A program made the translations under genes and the position numbers. Positions 34,172-40,890 of a DNA stretch of 64,000 nt are shown here, in pieces. Source of the DNA: Lysobacter_L cavernae (GTDB lineage: Bacteria > Pseudomonadota > Gammaproteobacteria > Xanthomonadales > Xanthomonadaceae); NCBI RefSeq assembly GCF_042648505.1, contig NZ_JBHRXK010000001.1, positions 868,001 to 932,000 on the forward strand, written 5' to 3'. Every line of letters starts with the position of its first letter. The first letter of the stretch is position 1. A model generated the notes under the pieces. The model searched no databases. It was not told where the DNA came from and saw nothing but the letters and a program-made list of their open reading frames with translations.

Positions 34172-34870
34172 TCAGTCGCGGCGCAGGCCGCGATCGAGCA
34201 ACGCCAGGGTGTGCCGGCGCAGCGTGTCGAAATCGAGATCGTCGGCCTGCAGCATGCGCCGCCAGATCGGCGCGCCAGCGGCCGGGAACAGGGTCAGGCC
34301 GATCAGCGAGACCATCAGCAGGCGCGGGTCCAGGTCCTCGTTGAGCTCACCGCGCGCCTGTGCCTGGGCAAAGCGCGACGCCATCATCTGCGGCAGTTGC
34401 GGACCAATCCGCTCGAACAGCACGTCACGCAAGGCGCCGCCCTCGCACAGCACCTCGCGCACCCACAGCGCCGGCAGCCACGGGTGCTCGGCGACGAGCC
34501 GGCCGATGCCCTGGACGAATGCCGCCACCAGCCCGGCGACATCGTCGGTGCGCAGCAACGGCTCACGCAGTTGCATGAACACCGGCAGGATGCGCTCGGT
34601 GATCACCGCTTCCTGCAGCTGCGCCTTGTCGCCGAAGTAGTAATGCAGCAGGGCCGGATTCACGCCGGCTTCGGTCGCGATGCTGCGCAGCGGCGTGGCG
34701 GCGATGCCCTGCCGGGTGAAGCACGCGATGGCGGCATCGAGCAGGCGCTCGCGCAGGTCGGGGCTGTCGGCGCCGGGGCGACCGGGGGCACGCTTTGCGA
34801 CGGGCTTTGTGACCGGTTTGACAGCCTTGGCGGCACTGCCGCGCGGCGCGGAAGGGGCGGAACGGCTCAT
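34172..34870 (-). CDS. TetR-family regulator (CecR/YbiH-like)
   Basis: This is a 232-residue regulator. A basic, Ala/Pro/Lys-rich N-terminal tail of about 30 residues precedes the TetR helix-turn-helix ('LLDAAIACFTRQGIAATPLRSIATEAGVNPALLHYYFGDK'). The C-terminal ligand domain resembles the DUF1956 type found in CecR/YbiH. It is first in a TetR-HlyD-ATPase-permease operon, so it probably represses a drug- or metabolite-export pump. The ATG at 34870 has no Shine-Dalgarno sequence and lies about where transcription should begin, so the mRNA may be leaderless. A palindrome between the promoter boxes is a good autoregulatory operator. Confidence 0.88.
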   Translation of the reverse strand: MSRSAPSAPRGSAAKAVKPVTKPVAKRAPGRPGADSPDLRERLLDAAIACFTRQGIAATPLRSIATEAGVNPALLHYYFGDKAQLQEAVITERILPVFMQLREPLLRTDDVAGLVAAFVQGIGRLVAEHPWLPALWVREVLCEGGALRDVLFERIGPQLPQMMASRFAQAQARGELNEDLDPRLLMVSLIGLTLFPAAGAPIWRRMLQADDLDFDTLRRHTLALLDRGLRRD

Positions 34871-34876
34871 GGCCAA

Positions 34877-34905
34877 TATTTAATTCACTGATGAATTAGT
34901 TGCAA
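34877..34905 (-). promoter_or_regulatory. promoter with overlapping TetR-type operator
   Basis: On the minus strand, TTGCAA (34900-34905) and TAAATA (34877-34882) are separated by exactly 17 bases. Between and over them lies a perfect inverted repeat, TAATTCA-CTGA-TGAATTA (34881-34898). A TetR dimer bound here would block RNA polymerase. The expected start point is near the ATG at 34870. Confidence 0.65.
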
Positions 34906-35033
34906 GATCTTGCCGACGGGCGGTCCTGGCCAATCCTAGAACCACGGCCGGCCCAGTCTTGCCGCCCGCGTCGGCAACGCCGGCCCGGGCAGGCTGTTCT
35001 ATCGTGCCCACTCACGCACCTCACCTTCCTGCC

Positions 35034-35261
35034 GTGCCCAACCCTCCTCGCGATAATCCACTCCGCCGTTTTGCCCTGAGCCTGTGGTTCTGTGGCATCG
35101 GCGCCCTTGGTTTCATGCGGTTCTTCCAGCGCGGCTTTCGCCACGACCATTTCTCTGCCGATCTGTCGACCTGGCTGTGGTTGATCGGCGCCACGGTGGT
35201 GAGCTGCATCGGCTTGGCACTGTTCATTCGCGCGCTGCGTCCGCGCAACGCGTCCCGATAA
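35034..35261 (+). CDS. small two-helix membrane protein, hypothetical
   Basis: A short open frame of 75 residues (GTG at 35034; a GTG at 35004 is possible) has two hydrophobic segments, 'LSLWFCGIGALGF' and 'LWLIGATVVSCIGLALFIRAL', joined by a charged loop with 'RHDHFSADLST'. It ends RPRNASR. I recognise no family. It lies alone between the TetR operon promoter and phoH. The remaining sequence from 34906 to 35033 and from 35262 to 35388 shows nothing I can name. Confidence 0.4.
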   Translation: MPNPPRDNPLRRFALSLWFCGIGALGFMRFFQRGFRHDHFSADLSTWLWLIGATVVSCIGLALFIRALRPRNASR

Positions 35262-35388
35262 AGGTCGCCTCGACCCGGACAATGCCGGCTCGCGCAGCGT
35301 GGCCGCCCTTTGCGAAAAGCGCCACGCAGGCGCAAGCTGATCGCCCCCACGCGCGATCGCGCGCGCTCATGGAAGACAGCCTCCCCCG

Positions 35389-36375
35389 ATGCCTGCACGT
35401 ACGACCTCCGAATTCGTCCTCGAGCCCGCGCAAACCGAACGCCTGGCCAACCTCAGCGGCCCCTTCGACGGCCACCTGCGCCTGATCGAATTGCGCCTCG
35501 GCGTCGAGATCGCCAACCGCGGCAACATATTCCGCGTCGTCGGTCCGCAACTCGCGGTCGGCAAGGCCGAGAGACTGCTGCGCTCGCTGTGGCAGGAAGC
35601 CGACGAAGAAACCCTCGACGAAGCGGCCATCCACCTGCGTTTGACCGAAATCGACGGCGAGCCGACGGTCAACGACGACGTCGAACCGCAGGAGGTCGCG
35701 ATCCGCGTCAAGCGCGGCACGATCCGCGGACGCGGCGCCAACCAGGCCAGGTACCTGCATGCGATCGCCACCCACGACATCAACTTCGGCATCGGCCCGG
35801 CCGGCACCGGCAAGACCTTCCTCGCCGTCGCCAGCGCGGTCGAGGCGCTGAACGAGTCACGCGTGCAGCGGCTGATCCTGGTGCGACCGGCGGTCGAGGC
35901 CGGCGAGAAGCTGGGCTTTCTGCCCGGCGATCTCACCCAGAAGGTCGACCCCTATCTGCGCCCGCTGTACGACGCGCTCTACGAGATGCTCGGCGTCGAG
36001 AAGGTGGTCAAGCTGCTGGAGAAGAACGTCATCGAGATCGCGCCGCTGGCCTACATGCGCGGACGCACGCTTAACGATGCCTATGTGATCCTCGACGAAG
36101 CGCAGAACACCACGATCGAGCAGATGAAGATGTTCCTGACCCGCATCGGCTACGGCAGCACCGCCGTGGTCACCGGCGACATGACCCAGGTCGACCTGCC
36201 CAAGCACCAGAAGTCCGGCCTCAAGGACGCACTCGACGTGCTGCGCAACGTCAACGGCATCAGCTTCACCTTCTTCGAGGCGCGCGACGTGGTCCGCCAT
36301 CCGCTGGTGGCGCGCATCGTCACCGCCTACGACGCGCGCGACGCGCAAGCCACGGCCACCGGCCCGGCTACCTGA
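35389..36375 (+). CDS. ybeZ: PhoH-like ATPase (YbeZ)
   Basis: This 328-residue protein has a short KH-like N-terminal region and a P-loop ATPase domain with Walker A GPAGTGKT at about 136-143 and Walker B 'AYVILDEAQNTT'. The motifs 'LVRPAVEAGEKLGFLPGDL' and 'RGRTLNDAYVILDEAQN' are typical of PhoH-like proteins next to ybeY. It is thought to act with the YbeY endoribonuclease in RNA metabolism. It ends 11 bases before ybeY, in the conserved phoH-ybeY-corC order. Confidence 0.93.
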   Translation: MPARTTSEFVLEPAQTERLANLSGPFDGHLRLIELRLGVEIANRGNIFRVVGPQLAVGKAERLLRSLWQEADEETLDEAAIHLRLTEIDGEPTVNDDVEPQEVAIRVKRGTIRGRGANQARYLHAIATHDINFGIGPAGTGKTFLAVASAVEALNESRVQRLILVRPAVEAGEKLGFLPGDLTQKVDPYLRPLYDALYEMLGVEKVVKLLEKNVIEIAPLAYMRGRTLNDAYVILDEAQNTTIEQMKMFLTRIGYGSTAVVTGDMTQVDLPKHQKSGLKDALDVLRNVNGISFTFFEARDVVRHPLVARIVTAYDARDAQATATGPAT

Positions 36376-36386
36376 GCGATGACACC

Positions 36387-36866
36387 ATGACCAAAGGCCC
36401 TGTCCGTCTTGACGTGGCGATCAACTACGCCGTGCCGCGCACCGGCATTCCCGCAGCGGTGAGCTTCCGCAAGTGGGTGGCCGCGGCCCTCGACAGCCGC
36501 ATCCGCGAGGCCGACCTGGCCATCCGCATCGTCGGCACCAAGGAAGGTCGCGCGCTCAATCGCCACTACCGTGGCAAGGATTACGCCACCAACGTGCTGA
36601 GCTTTCCCGCGGACCTGCCGGAGGGGCTGCCCAAGGGCGTGAAAATGCCCTTGCTCGGCGACCTGGTGATCTGTGCACCGGTGGTCGCGCGCGAGGCCAA
36701 GGAACAGAAAAAGCCGCTGATCGCGCACTACGCGCACCTCACCGTGCATGGCGCCCTGCACCTGCTGGGCTGGGATCACGACGACGAGACCGACGCGATC
36801 TGCATGGAGCAGCTCGAACGCGAGATCCTGGCCTCGCTTGGCATCGCCGACCCTTACCGCGACTGA
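36387..36866 (+). CDS. ybeY: endoribonuclease YbeY
   Basis: This is a 159-residue single-strand endoribonuclease involved in 16S rRNA 3' maturation and ribosome quality control. The zinc motif HGALHLLGWDH supplies His121, His125 and His131, followed by Asp-rich DDET. The conserved Arg and 'YATNVLSFP' are present upstream. It lies directly after the PhoH-like gene. The next plus-strand gene of the usual cluster (corC) is delayed by an opposite-strand insert. Confidence 0.95.
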   Translation: MTKGPVRLDVAINYAVPRTGIPAAVSFRKWVAAALDSRIREADLAIRIVGTKEGRALNRHYRGKDYATNVLSFPADLPEGLPKGVKMPLLGDLVICAPVVAREAKEQKKPLIAHYAHLTVHGALHLLGWDHDDETDAICMEQLEREILASLGIADPYRD

Positions 36867-36897
36867 GCGCAACACTGCGCCCAGCCGCGGCAGACAC

Positions 36898-37386
36898 TCA
36901 CAGGCAATCGACCAGGCCGTCGTAGATCGAGCGGTTGCCCCCGGGAAGCGGCGCGTACAACGGTGATTCAACCGTCAACGACCCCAGCAGCGCCTCGATC
37001 GTGGTGCGCGCCGGCAACGGCGTCGGGCAGCGCCAGACCCGCGGCTGCACCACGATCCGGCCGGTGGCGGGGTCGATCTCCTCGTTGCTGGCGGCGAATA
37101 CCCACAGACAGCGCCCGATGCGTCCATTGACCTGATCGACCGAGCATTGGTAACGCAGCGACTCGATGTTGCTGTAGTCACCTTCGCAGAAGGTATCGCC
37201 GCAGATGGCATCGAAGTCGTCGCGCAGTCGCGAGCGCAGCAGGTACCAGGCTTCGATCTCGGCATCGGTGCGCAGGTAGGACGACACGTCGACATGGGGA
37301 CCGGCCGTGGTCGCCGACACCGCGCCGGCTGAGCCGGCGGACAGCATTGCCAATCCTGCCGCCAATACGTGCAAGTGCAGTCGCAT
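36898..37386 (-). CDS. secreted cysteine-containing protein of unknown function
   Basis: This 162-residue protein has a clear signal peptide (LHVLAAGLAMLSAGSAGA) and a perfect AGGAGG a few bases before the ATG at 37386. The mature part begins with a helical region (TDAEIEAWYLLRSRLRDDFDAICGDTFCEGDYSN). Five or more cysteines follow (ICGDTFCEG, RYQCSV, GRCLWVF, WRCPTP, and the C-terminal DCL), suggesting disulfide bonds in the periplasm. I recognise no family. It is inserted, on the opposite strand, between ybeY and corC, which are normally adjacent, so it has its own promoter. Confidence 0.7.
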   Translation of the reverse strand: MRLHLHVLAAGLAMLSAGSAGAVSATTAGPHVDVSSYLRTDAEIEAWYLLRSRLRDDFDAICGDTFCEGDYSNIESLRYQCSVDQVNGRIGRCLWVFAASNEEIDPATGRIVVQPRVWRCPTPLPARTTIEALLGSLTVESPLYAPLPGGNRSIYDGLVDCL

Positions 37387-37648
37387 GATTCCTCCTTGAA
37401 CTTGAAAGTGTGATCGGTGTCGCCGCATGGCTCCCATGCTTCACGACGTGTCGCCAGCGTGAAGCGACGCGGCAACGTCCACCATGGGCACAGCGCTCGA
37501 CCTGTGTGCGGGAATCGCCGCACGGAGGCCCAGGGAATTTCCGACAGAGGCGGCACTTCGGCCACTGCGCCAGGCTGCAGCCACCCGGCCCCGCATCCGC
37601 GCTAAACTGAGCCAGACGCCCATCCCCCCGGGCATCCTCTAGAACACA

Positions 37649-38533
37649 ATGTCCGAGGACGACAGTAGTAACTCCCATACGTCGGAAGCCCAGGAACGGC
37701 GGCCGCACGAGAAACCGCGCTCCTGGCTCGAACGCATCAGTTCGGCGCTGTCCGGCGAACCCACCACCCGCGAGGACCTGGTCGAGCTGCTGCGCGATGC
37801 GCAGGCCGACGGCCTGATCGCTGCCGACACGCTGCGGATGATGGAAGGCGCCATCGCGGTCTCCGACCTCACCGTCGGCGACGTGATGATCACGCGCTCG
37901 CAGATGGTCGTGCTGCCGGCCGATGGCAAGTTCCTCGACCTGATGAAGCAGGTGGTCGAATCGGGGCACTCGCGCTTCCCGGTGCACGGCGAGGACAAGG
38001 ACGAGATCCTCGGCGTGCTGCTGGCCAAGGACCTGCTGCGCGGCGTGGTCGCCGACAACGGCCCTGGCAGCATCCACGAGCTGCTGCGCCCGGCGGTGCT
38101 GATTCCCGAATCCAAGCGTCTGGACGTGCTGCTGCGCGAGTTCCGCCAGTCACGCAACCACATGGCGATCGTGATCGACGAGCACGGCGGCGTCGCCGGC
38201 CTGGTCACGATCGAGGACGTGCTGGAGCAGATCGTCGGCGAGATCGACGACGAGCACGACGACGCCGAAGACCCGAATGCGCTGATCGCGGCGCAGGCCG
38301 ACGGTCAGTTCGTGGTCGATGCGCTCACGCCGATCGCCGACTTCAACGAGCGCTTCGGCGCCGATTTCGACGACGACGAGTACGACACCATCGGCGGCCT
38401 GATCACTGCCGCCATCGGCCACTTGCCCGAGGCCGGCGAGGAGTTGACCCTCGGCCGCTTCGTGTTCCGCGTATCCGGCGCCGATGCGCGCCGTGTCCAC
38501 GCCTTCCACGTCGGTGTGCTCAGCGATGCCTGA
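37649..38533 (+). CDS. corC: CorC/YbeX magnesium-cobalt efflux-associated protein
   Basis: This is a 294-residue soluble CBS-domain protein. A charged N-terminal segment is followed by two CBS domains (about 70-190; 'VGDVMITRSQMVVLPADG' and 'HMAIVIDEHGGVAGLVTIEDVLEQIVGEI'). A C-terminal CorC_HlyC transporter-associated domain ends with 'RVSGADARRVHAFHV'. There is no DUF21 membrane domain, as expected for YbeX. It belongs to the ybeZ-ybeY-ybeX cluster linked to ribosome biogenesis and Mg2+/Co2+ balance. The 262-base gap before it contains the promoter region of the opposite-strand secreted protein and no other feature I can identify. Confidence 0.93.
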   Translation: MSEDDSSNSHTSEAQERRPHEKPRSWLERISSALSGEPTTREDLVELLRDAQADGLIAADTLRMMEGAIAVSDLTVGDVMITRSQMVVLPADGKFLDLMKQVVESGHSRFPVHGEDKDEILGVLLAKDLLRGVVADNGPGSIHELLRPAVLIPESKRLDVLLREFRQSRNHMAIVIDEHGGVAGLVTIEDVLEQIVGEIDDEHDDAEDPNALIAAQADGQFVVDALTPIADFNERFGADFDDDEYDTIGGLITAAIGHLPEAGEELTLGRFVFRVSGADARRVHAFHVGVLSDA

Positions 38534-38585
38534 AGCTCTGGTGGCAGGGCTTCGGCTCCGTAGGTTTCCTCTGGCCCACAGCTTG

Positions 38586-39740
38586 ATGCGACTGCTCGCG
38601 GTGTGCCTGTTGTGGCTGACCGCGGCCAGCGCGCTCGCCGCCACGCCGCGCATCGGCATGGTCACGATGCAGCCCGGCGAGATCTTCTTCGAGCGCTTCG
38701 GCCACGATGCGATCGTGGTGGTCGACCCCCAGACCGGTGCGGCCACCTCGTACAACTTCGGCTTCTTCGACCCCGGCGAGCCGGACTTCATCGCCCGCTT
38801 CGTCCGCGGCGACATGCGCTACCGACTGGCGGCGTTGCCGTTCGAGCAGGACCTGGCGATGTACCGCGAGGAGGGCCGCGGTGTCAGCGTGCAGTGGCTC
38901 GACCTCGACGACGCCCAGGCGCGGGGCCTGGCCGACGCACTGGCCGAGAACGCGCTCCCCGAACACGCCCACTACCGCTACCAGTACTTCGACGACAACT
39001 GCTCCACCCGCGTGCGCGACGCCATCGACCGCGCCCTCGGCGGCGGCCTGCGTCGCCAGATCGAAGGCCGCTCGCACGGGGCCACCTACCGCAGCGAGGC
39101 GGTGCGCCTGGCGTCGCCGGCGTGGTGGATGTGGCTGGGCTTCGACATCGGCCTGGGCCCGGCTGCCGACCAGCCGCTGCCGGTGTGGGCCGAGTCCTAC
39201 GTGCCGATGCGCCTCGCCGCCGCACTGCGCGAAGTCAAGAACACGCAGGGCCGGCCGCTGGTCCGCGAGGAACAGGAACTGCTGCCGCATCGCATCGCGC
39301 CGGAACCGACCGAGGCACCGGTGCGGCTGTGGCCGTGGGCGCTGGCTGGCCTTGCGATCGGTGTCGGCGCGATCTGGCTCGGCGGTCGCCGCACGCGCAT
39401 GCTGGTGACGCTGGCGCTGCCGTTGTGGACGCTGGCCGGTGCCCTGGGCGCGCTGATGCTGTTCATCTGGCTCGGCACCGATCACCGCTACGGCTGGGCC
39501 AACCACAACCTGCTGCTGCTCAATCCGCTGTGCTGGCTGCTGCTGCCCGGCGCCTGGCGGGTGCTGCGCGGGCGTGCCGCCGGTCCGTGGTTCGCGCGCA
39601 TCCTCGGCGCCATCGTCCTGCTCGCGGTGATCGCGCTGTTTGCGTACTGGCTGCCGGTGTACCCGCAACGCAATGCACACTGGGTCGCGCTGCTGCTGCC
39701 GGCCCATGCCGGCCTCTGGCTCGCCCTGCGCAAGCGCTGA
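38586..39740 (+). CDS. DUF4105 periplasmic and membrane protein
   Basis: This is a 384-residue protein. A signal peptide (LLAVCLLWLTAASALAA) is followed by a periplasmic DUF4105 domain of about 230 residues, with 'PGEIFFERFGHDAIVVVD', 'YNFGFFDPGEPDFIARFVRGDMRY' and 'YFDDNCSTRVRDAID'. The Cys in DNCSTR and the His in FGHDA suggest a papain-like NlpC/P60-type fold. Five or six C-terminal membrane helices follow. The substrate is unknown; a cell-envelope hydrolase or acyltransferase-like role is possible. It starts 52 bases after corC, where many relatives of this cluster carry lnt. Confidence 0.8.
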   Translation: MRLLAVCLLWLTAASALAATPRIGMVTMQPGEIFFERFGHDAIVVVDPQTGAATSYNFGFFDPGEPDFIARFVRGDMRYRLAALPFEQDLAMYREEGRGVSVQWLDLDDAQARGLADALAENALPEHAHYRYQYFDDNCSTRVRDAIDRALGGGLRRQIEGRSHGATYRSEAVRLASPAWWMWLGFDIGLGPAADQPLPVWAESYVPMRLAAALREVKNTQGRPLVREEQELLPHRIAPEPTEAPVRLWPWALAGLAIGVGAIWLGGRRTRMLVTLALPLWTLAGALGALMLFIWLGTDHRYGWANHNLLLLNPLCWLLLPGAWRVLRGRAAGPWFARILGAIVLLAVIALFAYWLPVYPQRNAHWVALLLPAHAGLWLALRKR

Positions 39741-39780
39741 CGGCTTGCCCACGCCGAGCGGCGCGGGCACGATGCCCGGC

Positions 39781-40773
39781 ATGAAGGATCCAACCCTGCC
39801 CCAGTGCGTGATCAACTGCGCGGTCTACAGCCGCGACGGCCAGCGCCGTGACATCAGCCTCGATGCCATCAGCGACGCGCTCGCGGTCGACGACGGCAGC
39901 TTTGTCTGGGTTGGCTTGTACGAGCCCGACGAGGGCATCCTCGACAAGCTGCAGGAGGAGTTCAACCTGCACGACCTGGCCGTCGAGGATGCACAGAACG
40001 CGCACCAGCGACCGAAGATCGAGAGCTACGGCAACTCGCTGTTCATCGTGGTGCACACCGCGCAGACGGTCGACAGCCACATCCGCTTCGGCGAGACCCA
40101 CCTGTTCGTCGGACCTCGCTACCTGGTGACCGTGCGCCACGGCGCCTCGACCAGCTACGCCCCGGCGCGTGCGCGCCTGGAGCGCGAGTCCGAGGACATG
40201 GTGCACGGCCCCGGCGCGGCGCTGTACATGGTGCTGGACCTGATCGTCGACAACTTCGCGCCGATCGTCGAAGAGTTCAGCCAGGACCTGATCGAGCTCG
40301 AGCAGGATGTCTTCGCAGAGGACTTCCGCAAGGACACCGTCAAGAAGCTCTACGAGCTCAAGCGCGAGCTGACCCGGTTGCGCATGGCGGTGTCGCCGCT
40401 GCAGGACATCCTCGGCCAGCTGGCTCGCGCGCGTACCACCCTGATCGACGAGGAAAGCCAGCTCTACTTCCGCGACGTGCTCGACCACGCCGTGCGCATC
40501 AACGAGACCACCGACACCCTGCGCGAGATGCTGACCGCGGCGATGAGCGTGAACCTGTCGCTGGTGACGATCCGCCAGGGTGAAGTGGTCAAGCGCCTGG
40601 CTGGCTGGGCCGCGCTGTTGGCCGCGCCGACGCTGATCGCCAGCTGGTACGGCATGAACTTCGTGCACATGCCCGAGTTGCCGGGCCGTTACAGCTATTA
40701 CATCGTGATCGGCGTCACCGTACTGGTCTGTACCGTGCTGTTCCGCGTACTGCGGCGCGCCAAATGGTTGTGA
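39781..40773 (+). CDS. corA: CorA family magnesium/cobalt transporter
   Basis: This 330-residue protein has a cytoplasmic alpha/beta domain and a long stalk helix (e.g. 'FRKDTVKKLYELKRELTRLRMAVSPL'). Two C-terminal membrane helices are present, with the pore motif GMN at 291-293 in 'ASWYGMNFVHMPE'. It forms a pentameric Mg2+/Co2+ channel. The ATG at 39781 fits the family; an ATG at 39772 would add three residues. It follows the DUF4105 gene after 40 bases. Confidence 0.94.
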   Translation: MKDPTLPQCVINCAVYSRDGQRRDISLDAISDALAVDDGSFVWVGLYEPDEGILDKLQEEFNLHDLAVEDAQNAHQRPKIESYGNSLFIVVHTAQTVDSHIRFGETHLFVGPRYLVTVRHGASTSYAPARARLERESEDMVHGPGAALYMVLDLIVDNFAPIVEEFSQDLIELEQDVFAEDFRKDTVKKLYELKRELTRLRMAVSPLQDILGQLARARTTLIDEESQLYFRDVLDHAVRINETTDTLREMLTAAMSVNLSLVTIRQGEVVKRLAGWAALLAAPTLIASWYGMNFVHMPELPGRYSYYIVIGVTVLVCTVLFRVLRRAKWL

Positions 40774-40822
40774 GCGTGCCGCACCACCGCCCGTCGGCTT
40801 AGACCAAAGTCGCAGTCGTTAT

Positions 40823-40835
40823 TGCGCACTGCGCA
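40823..40835. promoter_or_regulatory. palindromic TGCGCA pair upstream of cstA
   Basis: TGCGCA is itself a palindrome and occurs twice, one base apart, within the 117-base gap before cstA. It may be a regulator site for the carbon-starvation gene. No protein can be named. Confidence 0.25.
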
Positions 40836-40890
40836 TTGACCCGGCGCGTCCGCTGGCGCGACCCTTCGGTGATCCATCCGGAGGGGCGTC

